This document shows positions 43,776-52,547 of a stretch of DNA of 64,000 nt, one piece after another (positions within the stretch are counted from its first letter, which is position 1; the number at the start of each line of letters is the position of its first letter). The DNA comes from Sulfitobacter sp. M05 (GTDB lineage Bacteria; Pseudomonadota; Alphaproteobacteria; Rhodobacterales; Rhodobacteraceae). The notes under the pieces were generated by a model. The model ran no database searches, was not told the origin of the DNA, and worked only from the letters and a program-made list of their open reading frames with translations. The position numbers and the translations under genes are program-made. Location: NCBI RefSeq assembly GCF_029285175.1, contig NZ_JABEDH010000002.1, positions 558,001 through 622,000 of the forward strand, in the 5' to 3' direction.

Positions 43776-44249
43776 ATGACTCAAACCGCTGCTGCGTTGG
43801 ATACCGACGCCAAAACCGCCATCGCTGATGCATTGAACCAATCCGTTGCAGAAACTGCTGTGGCGACCATGCTTGCGCAGAATTTTCACTGGAATGTCAA
43901 AGGCATGGGCTTTGGACCGCTACACGACCTTTTCCAGAAAATTTACGAAGATCATTTTATCGCGCAGGATGATCTGGCCGAACGGGTACGTGCGCTGGAC
44001 GAACACGCTGAGGGGATGCTGGCAGGGATGCTCAAGCGTTCAAAAGTGGCAGAACATGACGGTCACGCCTCTGATCAGGAGATGATCCGCATCATGAAGG
44101 AAGCACAGGAAACACTGGCAGCAACCCTTGCCGGGTGTGGTGCGTTGGCCGCTGACCATGGTGACACATTGACCGAGGATCTGTGCATTGCACGTGGCCA
44201 GACCCACGAAAAATTTGCATGGTTCCTACGGGCCCATCTGGCCGGTTAA
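43776..44249 (+). CDS. dps: Dps-family ferritin-like DNA-protection protein
   Basis: Dps forms a 12-mer that oxidises and stores iron and shields DNA from peroxide. The 157 residues carry the intersubunit ferroxidase ligands His38 (N-F-H-W-N), His50, Asp65 and Glu69 with the spacing of E. coli Dps. The leader holds an ICE palindrome and promoter, GAAGGTGAG lies before the ATG, and a bidirectional terminator follows. It sits between iron-uptake operons, on the opposite strand. Confidence 0.95.
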   Translation: MTQTAAALDTDAKTAIADALNQSVAETAVATMLAQNFHWNVKGMGFGPLHDLFQKIYEDHFIAQDDLAERVRALDEHAEGMLAGMLKRSKVAEHDGHASDQEMIRIMKEAQETLAATLAGCGALAADHGDTLTEDLCIARGQTHEKFAWFLRAHLAG

Positions 44250-44272
44250 ATCCGCCCCGCAGACGACAACCT

Positions 44273-44313
44273 AATCGCGGCTAGAGAACTTTCTCAGCCG
44301 CGATTTTCTTTTT
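44273..44313 (+). terminator. Intrinsic terminator between dps and the DUF1289 gene
   Basis: AATCGCGGCT (44273-44282) pairs with AGCCGCGATT (44296-44305), ten pairs, with an inner GAGAA/TTCTC helix, followed by TTTTCTTTTT. It begins 24 bases after the dps stop and overlaps the final codons of the convergent DUF1289 gene. Confidence 0.8.
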
Positions 44314-44526
44314 GGCCAGCTTTTTGCGATAGCTACGGTCCCAATGGGAATACTTACCCATCCGCTCCTGCTGGGTGACAAGCATCTGCACGAACGCGGT
44401 GCGATGACTGTCTTTCTTCAGCGATTTGAACAGGGATTTCTGCGCCTTGGTCATCGAACACCCGATACAGTGTCCTTCGCGCTTGAACTTGCATACATCA
44501 ATGCACGGGCTGGGTGTTTTTGCCAT
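44281..44526 (-). CDS. DUF1289 domain protein
   Basis: An 81-residue protein with the DUF1289 four-cysteine signature C8-x3-C12-x7-C20-x2-C23 (S-P-C-I-D-V-C and C-I-G-C), which is expected to bind metal, then a basic tail. The ATG with AAGGTGG upstream is used; the frame is open 18 codons higher but non-family-like. It lies 92 bases below the porin-like gene; joint transcription is possible. Role unknown. Confidence 0.9.
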   Translation of the reverse strand: MAKTPSPCIDVCKFKREGHCIGCSMTKAQKSLFKSLKKDSHRTAFVQMLVTQQERMGKYSHWDRSYRKKLAKKKIAAEKVL

Positions 44527-44618
44527 GGGGTGGCCACCTTGCTGAACTGGGAAAACTCTGGCCGCGATGCAGGTGCGCAAGGAGGCCAGAGCGAAAATTT
44601 TACAGTTTACGGCGCCAA

Positions 44619-45623
44619 TCAGCCGCCAAATGGTACAATCAGGTTCACACCAAAAAGCGTCTCTTTGTTGCCGCCATCGTCAACGAAGGCCAGACCGGTT
44701 CCCAGCACGTTACCGTTATCAAATTCATATTCCGCAGAAACGGAAATGACATCGGTTTCGCCGCCGCCATCAAGGTCACGGCGTGCAAGGGTTCCGGAGA
44801 ACGCCCAGTTGTCCATGGTGTAGCCGGCATTCAACGTCAGATATGTCGCGTCATCCGCGCCGCCACCGAAGTTTGAGAAATGCGCCGCTTCGGCAAAGAC
44901 ATAAAACTGGTCAGAGAAATCGTGGCTGACACTTGCGACCAGACCGGTTTCGTCATGCGCATCCCCTGTGCCAGCGCTGAGATGGCGCGCACCAACCTGG
45001 AACGTGTTGTTTTTATATTCCTGCGTCCACGTCAGGGCGACATTGTCCAGACGACCGGTGTTCCCGGCACCACCGGCATCCGTAGAATTGCGCCCTCTGT
45101 CGGTCCCGATTGAGCGGCTTAGGAAAGTGTCGTCAGCATAGAAAACGCCAAAGCTAAGCGTGCCGTCGGTGGTCAGTTCACTTTCAACAAATACACCGAT
45201 CTGTTCCGTCAGCTCGTAGTCGCCAGCGACTGTATCGGCGAACAGGCCCCCGGCATCGTCGAACGTCCGCCCAAAGCTTGGGTTTACCTTACCAATGGCG
45301 ATGCTTGTGGCCGTGCCAAGGTCAAAGGCAACACCGATTTCTTCGAAATAGAAACCGATGTCCTCAAGCAACCTGTCATCCGTTGGATCCTCGATGCTTT
45401 CGCCAACAATTGTAAAGAAGCCAGACCCGTTTGCGCCAAAGCTCAGGCTGCCGCCCAGCTCCAGAACACCGTAACCATCGGTGATTTCATTGCCTGCCGT
45501 ATCGGAAGAGACAACTGCCTCGACGCCCAGCTCCAATTCACCTTCCCATTCAAAGGCATCTTGCGCCACAGCTTGAGTTGCGACACCGGAAACAACGAGT
45601 GCCAGCGCTAGTTTGTTAGTCAT
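44619..45623 (-). CDS. Porin-like outer-membrane beta-barrel protein
   Basis: The 334-residue protein has a cleavable signal (to V-A-Q, about residue 21) and an acidic body rich in alternating polar/hydrophobic strands, aromatic residues and Gly/Asp turns, typical of porins. It ends I-V-P-F-G-G instead of the usual final Phe. It follows the imelysin gene by 59 bases, so it is probably its operon partner and an iron-responsive outer-membrane channel. The exact family is not recognised. Confidence 0.7.
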   Translation of the reverse strand: MTNKLALALVVSGVATQAVAQDAFEWEGELELGVEAVVSSDTAGNEITDGYGVLELGGSLSFGANGSGFFTIVGESIEDPTDDRLLEDIGFYFEEIGVAFDLGTATSIAIGKVNPSFGRTFDDAGGLFADTVAGDYELTEQIGVFVESELTTDGTLSFGVFYADDTFLSRSIGTDRGRNSTDAGGAGNTGRLDNVALTWTQEYKNNTFQVGARHLSAGTGDAHDETGLVASVSHDFSDQFYVFAEAAHFSNFGGGADDATYLTLNAGYTMDNWAFSGTLARRDLDGGGETDVISVSAEYEFDNGNVLGTGLAFVDDGGNKETLFGVNLIVPFGG

Positions 45624-45682
45624 TTTTGTTATCTTTCAAAGTTCGTAAGCGCTGGCGGCGGCTTGCGCATTTTGTGGTTTGT

Positions 45683-46942
45683 TTATTTGAACACAGCTTC
45701 TGGATCATCCAGGCTGTCTGAGCCTTCAAAGGCAATCTGCTCAACGCCCAGCGCTGCGACCGCGCGTTCGATAGAACGGGTCTGATCAACCAATGCGTCA
45801 ACAGCACCCATGATCAGAGCCTCACCTGCCTCACTGCCACGCTCAAGCATCGAATCGTAGGCAAAGCCAGCCTCTGCTGCGGTCTTCATCTCGGACATCT
45901 CAAGCATGGTGTTGTTCAGCTTGGCACGCAGTTCGGTATCAACACCGCTGTCCGCATCAGCCACCAGCGACGACAAGGACGCGCCATTGACAATTGTGCC
46001 ATCAATAGAAGTATAGCTGCCCAGATATACGTTGCGAATGCCAAGGGCGTCATAGAAATGGCTGTTATGCGTGTTGTCGGAAAAGCAATCATGCTCTTCT
46101 TCGGGGTCGTTCAACATCACGCCCAGCCGCATCCGCTCGCCCGCCTGTTCGCCATAAGACAGCGATCCCATACCGGTCAGCATGGCTGAGATGCCTGCAT
46201 CTTCATTTTCCATTACAGCGGCACGGGCGGCACCACCTTCTTTCCACTGGTCAGCCATCCACGCGAGATCAGAAACCAACAGTTCGGTTGCCGCCGTCAG
46301 ATAGTCGCCGCGTCGGTCACAGTTGCCGTTGGTACAATCTGTGCCAGCAGCGAAATCGGTCCAGGGACGCGCACCAGCGCCGGCACCATGACCATTCAAA
46401 TCCTGACCCCAAAGCAAAAACTCAATGGCGTGATACCCGGTTGCAACATTGGATTCGATGCCATCGGCTTCGTGCAGTTGACCTTCCAGCAGTGCCGGCG
46501 TGATCTTGCCCGCATCAATGGTGCTGCCCGACAATGTAAAGGACGGGTTTGCCACCACGTTCAACACGGCATATGCGTTTTCATCCGTCGCACCACCATA
46601 GACCGCATCAACATAATCAATCAGCCCCTCGTCCAGAGGCCACGCGTTAACCTTACCCTCCCAATCATCAACGATGGCATTACCAAAGCGATAAACTTCG
46701 GTTTGCTGATAGGGTACGCGCGACGCAAGCCAAGCCGTCTTGGCGGTTTGCAAGGCTTCAGCGGAGGGGTTTGCAGTCAATTCCTTTACTGCTTCCAACA
46801 GGGTCTGTGCGGTGGTCAGGCTGTCGCTATATTTTGCTTCTGCGATGTCGGCATAGTTGTCCAGAACTGCCAGTTTGTCCGCAAAGGCGGGCGTCGCGAG
46901 CAGCGCAACGCTTCCTAGGATGGCTGAGAGGGAGGTTTTCAT
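45683..46942 (-). CDS. irpA: Imelysin-family iron-regulated protein IrpA
   Basis: A 419-residue exported protein (signal to A-F-A, about residue 21) of the imelysin/IrpA type with the metal-site motif G169-Y-H171-A-I-E174 in G-Y-H-A-I-E-F-L-L-W-G, and D-C-F-S-D-N-T-H-N in the second half. Such proteins are induced by iron limitation and needed for uptake. Probably fourth gene of a run starting at the 62-aa gene and hemP, 26 bases after the preceding stop, and followed by the porin-like gene. Confidence 0.92.
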   Translation of the reverse strand: MKTSLSAILGSVALLATPAFADKLAVLDNYADIAEAKYSDSLTTAQTLLEAVKELTANPSAEALQTAKTAWLASRVPYQQTEVYRFGNAIVDDWEGKVNAWPLDEGLIDYVDAVYGGATDENAYAVLNVVANPSFTLSGSTIDAGKITPALLEGQLHEADGIESNVATGYHAIEFLLWGQDLNGHGAGAGARPWTDFAAGTDCTNGNCDRRGDYLTAATELLVSDLAWMADQWKEGGAARAAVMENEDAGISAMLTGMGSLSYGEQAGERMRLGVMLNDPEEEHDCFSDNTHNSHFYDALGIRNVYLGSYTSIDGTIVNGASLSSLVADADSGVDTELRAKLNNTMLEMSEMKTAAEAGFAYDSMLERGSEAGEALIMGAVDALVDQTRSIERAVAALGVEQIAFEGSDSLDDPEAVFK

Positions 46943-46968
46943 AGTGGCTTTCCTTTTGGTCGGTAAAG

Positions 46969-47451
46969 TTAGTGCAGCACACGCAAATGTGCTGGAGGAG
47001 AGGAGAGGAATTGACGGGATTGCGCATGTCCGCGCGCCCGGAAGGCCGCACCAACCTGCGCGGCAAGTATTGCGATGTGTTCCGCGTGCGCAGGCAAGGC
47101 AATCAGTCCGCTCATTAGAGCCGCGTCATCCAGCGCTCCGCCGCTTGCCGCAGAAACGATTTGCACAAATACACATTCGTCCGCGCCAAGACAGTCGCAC
47201 GTCAGGCAGTGGCGCACCAATGGCCGGCGTGCATGGTTTGTTAGTGTCATGATCAGCGTGTCAAAAACCGCAAGCGTGTTCTCGGCGGCCGCTTTTGGCC
47301 CCGCACCTTCCCAATCCTCGATAACTTTGGCACGGCCGTCAGCACCATCACACCACAGGCGCAAATGGCGCACCAAAAGCGCTTCCCATGGATTGATTGC
47401 TGTCAGCTGACCAACTGCAACGGCACCGCGCATATCCTGGTTCTCTATCAT
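46969..47451 (-). CDS. Unknown Cys-rich-cluster protein co-translated with hemP
   Basis: An unrecognised 160-residue soluble protein. The centre holds C82-x2-C85-x-C87-x5-C93 in H-C-L-T-C-D-C-L-G-A-D-E-C, plus Cys34 and His81, which looks like a metal or Fe-S site. Its start overlaps the hemP stop (ATGA). The position, between hemP and irpA, suggests a part in haem or iron uptake, perhaps sensing or handling iron inside the cell. No family is assigned. Confidence 0.75.
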   Translation of the reverse strand: MIENQDMRGAVAVGQLTAINPWEALLVRHLRLWCDGADGRAKVIEDWEGAGPKAAAENTLAVFDTLIMTLTNHARRPLVRHCLTCDCLGADECVFVQIVSAASGGALDDAALMSGLIALPAHAEHIAILAAQVGAAFRARGHAQSRQFLSSPPAHLRVLH

Positions 47452-47627
47452 TTTGTCAGGATCAGTTTGCCTGCGCGGGTAATGCGCAGAAAATATGTTT
47501 GGCCATCCAGAACAATGCGTGCCTGCGCGCCATCCTGGACAAGGTCACGGGCATCAAACGTGGGCAGCATGTCTGTATCGGAAATGACGGCGACGGGCTT
47601 GGGGGGGCGTTGCATTGCGGTCATCAT
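47448..47627 (-). CDS. hemP: Hemin uptake protein HemP
   Basis: A 59-residue protein too short for most gene-length cutoffs. The C-terminal half F-D-A-R-D-L, then I-V-L-D-G-Q-T-Y-F-L-R-I-T-R-A-G-K-L-I-L-T-K at the end, is the conserved HemP core (x-D-S-R-x-L, Y-x-L-R-x-T-R-x-G-K-L-I-L-T-K). HemP is a small cytoplasmic protein of haem and iron uptake operons. It overlaps both neighbours by four bases (ATGA), giving a three-gene coupled unit. Confidence 0.93.
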   Translation of the reverse strand: MMTAMQRPPKPVAVISDTDMLPTFDARDLVQDGAQARIVLDGQTYFLRITRAGKLILTK

Positions 47628-47812
47628 ACCCGTGCCTCCAGCCAGTCAAATAGCGGTTCCAATGCGCCAGCCTGTGCGAAATTGCCACTCAACGCGTCCT
47701 GCAAAACATCGTTGCGAGACAGGACCGGCTGGTCTGCGGTGAAACTCTGCGCCGGCGGTTTGCTGATCGTGCGGGCTACGCCTTGGGTGTTCATAGGGTT
47801 CAGATTCATCAT
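47624..47812 (-). CDS. Small unknown protein leading the hemP operon (62 aa)
   Basis: A 62-residue soluble protein, unrecognised, with Asn/Met-rich start (M-M-N-L-N-P-M-N) and acidic helical C-terminus (D-V-L-Q-D-A-L, L-E-P-L-F-D-W-L-E-A-R-V). GGAGG sits seven bases before the ATG, the best ribosome site in the operon, and its stop overlaps hemP. It may be a real small protein or serve to load ribosomes for hemP. Confidence 0.6.
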   Translation of the reverse strand: MMNLNPMNTQGVARTISKPPAQSFTADQPVLSRNDVLQDALSGNFAQAGALEPLFDWLEARV

Positions 47813-47996
47813 CTTTTGCCTCCGGTGATTTTGGGTTCCGGGCTTTCCCTTTCGGGTGGCTAGGAAGACTCTGCTGTGCGCCTTGCACGTTGTGGTTTGA
47901 CGGGCCTACGCCAGTCGGGTTGATTTGGTTCGCGGGTCCATTGGCTGAAATGGCCACAAAGAGATACACGGGGGTTAAAGCCCACCGCGCAGAATA

Positions 47997-48059
47997 CTTA
48001 CTAAAACAGTCAGATACTATTTTGGATCGAACTTCAAGGTACCTTATAGTTTTAGTAAG
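47997..48059. repeat. Widely spaced inverted repeat upstream of the hemP operon
   Basis: CTTACTAAAAC (47997-48007) and GTTTTAGTAAG (48049-48059) are exact reverse complements 41 bases apart. Between them is the perfect palindrome AAGGTACCTT (48036-48045). The arms contain ACTAAAA, reminiscent of IscR-type half-sites. It may be a paired operator for iron-responsive control. Confidence 0.5.
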
Positions 48060-48261
48060 AAATATTTCCATTCAGTCGATTTTTGGTCTGAGTAATTTGA
48101 TGCTGAGCCCCGTTTGTCGAATTGACTGGCAAGGCGATCCGGCCCGCGTTTTTAAGACGTTGGCTCCGCTCCGTCTCGCAGGCACGGCGGTTCGACGGGC
48201 TTTGGATAAGTTAGTTTTGGGGTACCGGCTGTGAAAACACACAGGAGTTAATCAGGTCTTG

Positions 48262-48295
48262 AAACAAAAAAAGCGGTCAGAAACTGACCGCTTTT
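48262..48295 (-). terminator. Intrinsic terminator after grpE
   Basis: Minus strand: AAAAGCGGTCAG-TTT-CTGACCGCTTTT with a further T run (TTTTTTTG). It begins 31 bases after the grpE stop. A strong terminator for the hrcA-grpE operon. Confidence 0.9.
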
Positions 48296-48325
48296 CGCAT
48301 TTTGTGTTTTCTACCCAAGCCGTGT

Positions 48326-48889
48326 TTAGCCCGCGGGTTGTGAAGAAACCCCAACCTGAGCAGGCCGCAACAGACGGTCGTGCAGCATAAACCCTTCAGC
48401 GGCGACCTGAATGATGTCGCCCGCCTTGGTGCCGGGCACAGGGGCCTCGAACATCGCCTGATGTTGCTGCGGATCAAACCGATCACCAACTGCGGGGGAG
48501 ATTATCTCGATCCCGTGTTTCTTAAACACGTTCAGCAGTTCGCGCATGGTCAGGTCGACCCCTTCCAGCAATGGGCCGGAAACTGCACGCTGTTCTTCGG
48601 TCGCCGCTTCAAGCGCGCGCTTCATGTTGTCGTAAACCGGTAACATGTCACGGGCCAGTTTCGAACCACCATAATTTTCGGCCTCGCGACGATCTTTTTC
48701 GGACCGCTTGCGTGCATTTTCAGCATCAGCCAAAGCGCGCGTAAAGCGGTCTTTATATTGATCACGCTCCGCGCGCAGCTCATCAAGCGCGAGCGCTTCA
48801 TCATCAATCTCAGCCTCTTCGGCAGCATATTCTTCTGCCATCGCCTCTTCGATATTGTCGAGGAATTCGTTTTCGTCTGCCTCTGCCAT
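48326..48889 (-). CDS. grpE: Nucleotide exchange factor GrpE
   Basis: GrpE exchanges ADP on DnaK. The 187-residue protein has a long charged N-terminal helix (about 20-90, coiled coil: L-D-E-L-R-A-E-R-D-Q-Y-K-D-R), then the C-terminal beta-wing with G-V-D-L-T-M-R, F-D-P-Q-Q-H-Q-A-M and G-D-I-I-Q-V-A-A-E-G. M-A-E-A-D is taken as start; M-K-M two codons upstream is an alternative. Follows hrcA by nine bases. Confidence 0.96.
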   Translation of the reverse strand: MAEADENEFLDNIEEAMAEEYAAEEAEIDDEALALDELRAERDQYKDRFTRALADAENARKRSEKDRREAENYGGSKLARDMLPVYDNMKRALEAATEEQRAVSGPLLEGVDLTMRELLNVFKKHGIEIISPAVGDRFDPQQHQAMFEAPVPGTKAGDIIQVAAEGFMLHDRLLRPAQVGVSSQPAG

Positions 48890-48898
48890 CTTCACCCT

Positions 48899-49975
48899 CT
48901 AGCTACGGTCGGACACTAACTTGCCCACCAGTTGCGCTGTATAATTCACAATCGGGACAATGCGCCCATAGTTCAAACGCGTGGGGCCGATCACCCCTAC
49001 CGCACCAATCACCTTACGGTCAGCGTTCATATAAGGGGAAACCACCAGAGAGGAACCCGAAAGTGAGAAAAGTTTGTTCTCGGAGCCAATAAAAATGCGC
49101 ACACCCTGACCTTCTTCGGCCAGATCAAGAAATTCCGCGATATCACGTTTACGTTCCAGATCGTCGAACAGGTTCTTGATCCGCTCCAGGTCCGCTTCCT
49201 CGGCTTCATTCTCCAACAGGTTTGACCGCCCACGGACAATCAGCCGTTCAGAGTTTTCATCCGTGCCGGACCAGAGCGCCAGGCCGCTTTCCACCATTTG
49301 CTGGGCCAGCACATCAATTTCCTGACGACGTTGTGCAATTTCCTGTGTGACAGCATTCTGCACCTCGCTGATCGTTTTACCCTCAACAATGGCGTTCAGG
49401 AAATTCGCCGCTTCCCGCATGGAACTGGGTGTTTGCCCTGGCGGCGGGGAAAACAACCGGTTCTCAACATGGCCATCAGAAAACACCAGAACAACCAGCG
49501 CTCGATCTGTCGACAATGAAACAAATTCGATATGTTTGATCGGCGCCTCATGTTTCGGGGTCAGGACCAGCGATGCGCCCTGCGTAACCCCCGACAACGC
49601 AGACCCCACACGATCCAGCAAACCACCCACATCAGACGCGCGGTTACCCAAGGTCGCGTCAATCCGTTCGCGGTCCGTCTCTGTCGGGTCGCCCAGTTCG
49701 ATCATACCATCGACAAACATCCGCAAGCCCATTTGCGTGGGTATCCGCCCCGCGCTGGTATGCGGCGACCCCAGAACTCCCATATATTCAAGATCCTGCA
49801 TCACATTGCGGATGGTCGCGGCACTGACTTTTTCACTGAAGTCCCGTGTCAGGGTGCGCGAGCCAACAGGATCACCATTCGCCAGATAGCCTTCGACCAC
49901 ACGGCGAAAGACCTCGCGCGAGCGCGCATTCATTTCGTCCAGCAGATTTGATGTTTCGGGTTTTGGTTCAATCAT
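48899..49975 (-). CDS. hrcA: Heat-inducible transcription repressor HrcA
   Basis: HrcA represses groE/dnaK-type heat-shock genes by binding CIRCE. The 358 residues show the N-terminal winged helix ([24 protein letters not shown]) and the C-terminal GAF-like domain ending [10 protein letters not shown]. Start at M-I-E-P-K; the frame is open eight codons upstream. It is divergent from rph with 100 bases between. I find no CIRCE element in this gap, so it may not control itself here. Confidence 0.96.
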   Translation of the reverse strand: MIEPKPETSNLLDEMNARSREVFRRVVEGYLANGDPVGSRTLTRDFSEKVSAATIRNVMQDLEYMGVLGSPHTSAGRIPTQMGLRMFVDGMIELGDPTETDRERIDATLGNRASDVGGLLDRVGSALSGVTQGASLVLTPKHEAPIKHIEFVSLSTDRALVVLVFSDGHVENRLFSPPPGQTPSSMREAANFLNAIVEGKTISEVQNAVTQEIAQRRQEIDVLAQQMVESGLALWSGTDENSERLIVRGRSNLLENEAEEADLERIKNLFDDLERKRDIAEFLDLAEEGQGVRIFIGSENKLFSLSGSSLVVSPYMNADRKVIGAVGVIGPTRLNYGRIVPIVNYTAQLVGKLVSDRS

Positions 49976-50075
49976 GGTCCAGCCAATAAAGGTGCGCAAA
50001 GGGCAAACGTCAATCAGGCTTGCATCCTGTCGTCATGGAACGGTATCCCAGATCAACATCGAAAAAGGAATTGAT

Positions 50076-50789
50076 ATGCGTCCCTCTGGCCGGAAACTTG
50101 ATGAAATGCGTGCTGTCTCTGTTGAGGTCGGCTTTACCAAACATGCCGAAGGATCGGCGCTGATCAAGGTGGGTGACACTCATGTCCTTTGTACCGCCAC
50201 CATCGAAGACCGCGTTCCTCCATTTATCAAAGGGTCTGGCCTTGGCTGGGTGACAGCGGAATACGGAATGCTGCCGCGCGCTACAAACACCCGTATGCGC
50301 CGCGAGGCCGCTTCGGGCAAGCAAGGAGGACGCACCGTCGAAATCCAGCGGTTGATCGGGCGGTCCCTGCGGGCCGGCGTGGATCGCGTTGCCTTGGGCG
50401 AACGTCAAATCACTGTCGATTGCGACGTTTTGCAAGCGGATGGCGGAACCCGCTGTGCGTCAATCACAGGCGGCTGGATTGCCCTGCGTCTGGCGGTAAA
50501 CAAATTGATGAAGGCTGGCGATGTTATCACTGACCCTCTGGTCGATCCGGTCGCGGCGGTCAGCTGTGGCATCTATGCCGGACAACCGGTTCTGGATCTG
50601 GACTATCCCGAGGATTCCGAAGCCGGCGTCGACGGCAACTTTATCATGACGGGCACCAAGAAACTGATTGAGGTGCAGATGAGCGCAGAAGGCTCAACCT
50701 ATTCACGAGATCAAATGAACCAGCTGATGGACCTCGCTGAAAAAGGTGTGAGCGAACTGGTTGCGATTCAGAAGGACGTAACCGCGTGA
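50076..50789 (+). CDS. rph: Ribonuclease PH
   Basis: A phosphate-dependent 3'-5' exonuclease that trims tRNA 3' ends. The 237-residue protein begins [12 protein letters not shown] and contains [36 protein letters not shown] and [12 protein letters not shown]. The ATG with AAAAAGGAA upstream is used. The next gene, rdgB, overlaps by four bases. Confidence 0.97.
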   Translation: MRPSGRKLDEMRAVSVEVGFTKHAEGSALIKVGDTHVLCTATIEDRVPPFIKGSGLGWVTAEYGMLPRATNTRMRREAASGKQGGRTVEIQRLIGRSLRAGVDRVALGERQITVDCDVLQADGGTRCASITGGWIALRLAVNKLMKAGDVITDPLVDPVAAVSCGIYAGQPVLDLDYPEDSEAGVDGNFIMTGTKKLIEVQMSAEGSTYSRDQMNQLMDLAEKGVSELVAIQKDVTA

Positions 50790-51397
50790 CTCGCAAGTTC
50801 ACCCAAGACCGCCTGCTTTTCGCGACCCATAATGCCGGTAAACTGGAAGAGCTGCGCGAGTTGTTCGCCCCGCATGGTGTCACCGTGGTGGGTGCCGCCG
50901 AGATGAACCTGCCAGAGCCGGAAGAGACCGAAGACACCTTTGTCGGAAATGCCCGTATCAAGGCCCATGCCGCCGCCAAGGCAACCGGCCTGCCTGCCCT
51001 GTCGGATGATTCTGGCATTCAGGTCGAGGCATTGGATAATGCACCGGGTGTCTACACTGCGGATTGGGCCGAAACGCCGAATGGCCGCGATTTTCTAATG
51101 GCTATGACCAAGACCCACAACCTTCTGGAAGAGAAATCTGCCACTCATCCCCGGCGGGCCCGGTTTTGCGCAACCATGGTGCTTGCATGGCCAGACGGGC
51201 ACGACGAGGTTTTCGAGGGCCGCGTGAACGGCACACTTGTCTGGCCACTGCGCGGTGATCTGGGTCACGGCTATGATCCGATGTTCCAGCCTGATGGCCA
51301 TACACAAACCTTCGCTGAAATGACTCACGCTGAAAAAAACGAAATCAGCCACCGCGCAGATGTGTTCGCGAAGCTGTTGAAAGGTTGCTTTGACTGA
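50786..51397 (+). CDS. rdgB: RdgB/HAM1 XTP/dITP pyrophosphatase
   Basis: Removes non-canonical purine triphosphates. 203 residues with [21 protein letters not shown] and the L-S-D-D-S-G-I-Q-V motif. GTG start overlaps the rph stop by four bases. The last eight bases overlap hemW, so rph, rdgB, hemW form one translationally coupled operon. Confidence 0.96.
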   Translation: MTRKFTQDRLLFATHNAGKLEELRELFAPHGVTVVGAAEMNLPEPEETEDTFVGNARIKAHAAAKATGLPALSDDSGIQVEALDNAPGVYTADWAETPNGRDFLMAMTKTHNLLEEKSATHPRRARFCATMVLAWPDGHDEVFEGRVNGTLVWPLRGDLGHGYDPMFQPDGHTQTFAEMTHAEKNEISHRADVFAKLLKGCFD

Positions 51398-52547
51398 AGA
51401 TTGGCAGCAAGGGGGCTTTGGTCTCTATATCCACTGGCCGTTTTGTGAGGCCAAATGCCCCTATTGTGATTTTAACAGCCATGTCTCGCGCGGCATTGAC
51501 CAAAAGGCTTGGCGAGATGCCTATCTGACAGAACTCGCGCAAGCGGCGTCGCAGACCCAAGGTCGCGTTTTGAACGCTGTGTTCTTTGGCGGTGGAACGC
51601 CCAGTTTAATGGACCCCGAAACGGTTGCCGACGTCATCACAGCAATCCGCAGGTTATGGCCCTCTGCAAACGATCTGGAAATTACACTAGAGGCGAACCC
51701 CGGATCAGTCGAAGCCGGACGGTTTGCCGCTTTTCGGCAGGCGGGCGTCGACCGCGTTTCCATGGGCATACAGGCGTTGAACGACACCGACCTCAAACGC
51801 CTTGGCCGCTTGCACAACACACAAGAGGCCCTCGTTGCATTCGATATCGCGCGCAACACCTTTGATCGGGTCAGTTTTGATCTGATTTATGGCCGTCAGG
51901 ACCAGACCTGCGCCGATTGGAAGAACGAGTTAAAGCAGGCTCTAAACCTAGCGATAGATCATGTTTCCCTCTATCAACTTACCATCGAGAACGGCACCGC
52001 ATTTGGCGATCGATATGCCCGTGGTAAACTTGCGGGCCTGCCAAGCGACGACCTTGGCGCCGACATGTTCCAGCTAACGCAGGAGGTCTGTGACCAACAT
52101 GGAATGCACGCGTATGAGGTTTCCAACCATGCACGCGACAATGCGCAGTCCCGGCACAATCTCATCTACTGGCGTTATGGTGATTACATCGGCATCGGTC
52201 CCGGTGCCCACGGTCGCCTAACATTACAAGGCACCAAATACGCAACAGTGTGCTACAGCAATCCAAAGCGGTGGCTGGGAGCGGTTGCAACGGGTGAAAC
52301 CGAAAAACCCCGGGAAGCCTTGTCCGCAATGGAACAGGCGACCGAGTTTCTCTTGATGGGGCTGCGGATAAAAGAAGGTATCTCGCTGGATCGTTACAAA
52401 AAGATCAGCGGCGTGCCCCTGTCCCAGGACACGCTTGATCATCTCTCTGATATTGGCGTGATTGATGTTAACGGAGACAGATTAACCGTTAGCAATCAAG
52501 GTGTTATCGTATTGAATGCCGTAATTGAAGCACTCATGCCCCATTAA
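51390..52547 (+). CDS. hemW: HemW radical-SAM haem chaperone
   Basis: HemW is a radical-SAM family haem carrier, often misannotated as coproporphyrinogen oxidase HemN. The 385 residues have [18 protein letters not shown], the C-x3-C-x2-C cluster; the HemN-specific extra features are absent. TTG is the start, overlapping the rdgB stop. The gene converges on parB with a four-base overlap. Confidence 0.94.
   Translation: MTEDWQQGGFGLYIHWPFCEAKCPYCDFNSHVSRGIDQKAWRDAYLTELAQAASQTQGRVLNAVFFGGGTPSLMDPETVADVITAIRRLWPSANDLEITLEANPGSVEAGRFAAFRQAGVDRVSMGIQALNDTDLKRLGRLHNTQEALVAFDIARNTFDRVSFDLIYGRQDQTCADWKNELKQALNLAIDHVSLYQLTIENGTAFGDRYARGKLAGLPSDDLGADMFQLTQEVCDQHGMHAYEVSNHARDNAQSRHNLIYWRYGDYIGIGPGAHGRLTLQGTKYATVCYSNPKRWLGAVATGETEKPREALSAMEQATEFLLMGLRIKEGISLDRYKKISGVPLSQDTLDHLSDIGVIDVNGDRLTVSNQGVIVLNAVIEALMPH

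Larger units (their letters stand above)
47813..48325. other. Intergenic region upstream of the hemP operon
   Basis: This 513-base gap holds no gene I can support. On the left is about 180 bases of leader and promoter DNA for the hemP operon; at 47997-48059 is an 11-base inverted repeat around the AT-rich stretch; at 48262-48295 the grpE terminator. A 114-codon frame on the plus strand (47890-48234) has no ribosome site or recognisable protein. Confidence 0.6.

Noticed and set aside
47646..48234. Two frames (141 codons minus, 114 codons plus) over the hemP leader.
   Set aside because: They overlap the clear hemP/62-aa genes or the inverted-repeat promoter region, and neither has a ribosome site or recognisable sequence.
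49976..50075. Expected CIRCE operator upstream of hrcA.
   Set aside because: No TTAGCACTC-N9-GAGTGCTAA-like repeat is visible between hrcA and rph.
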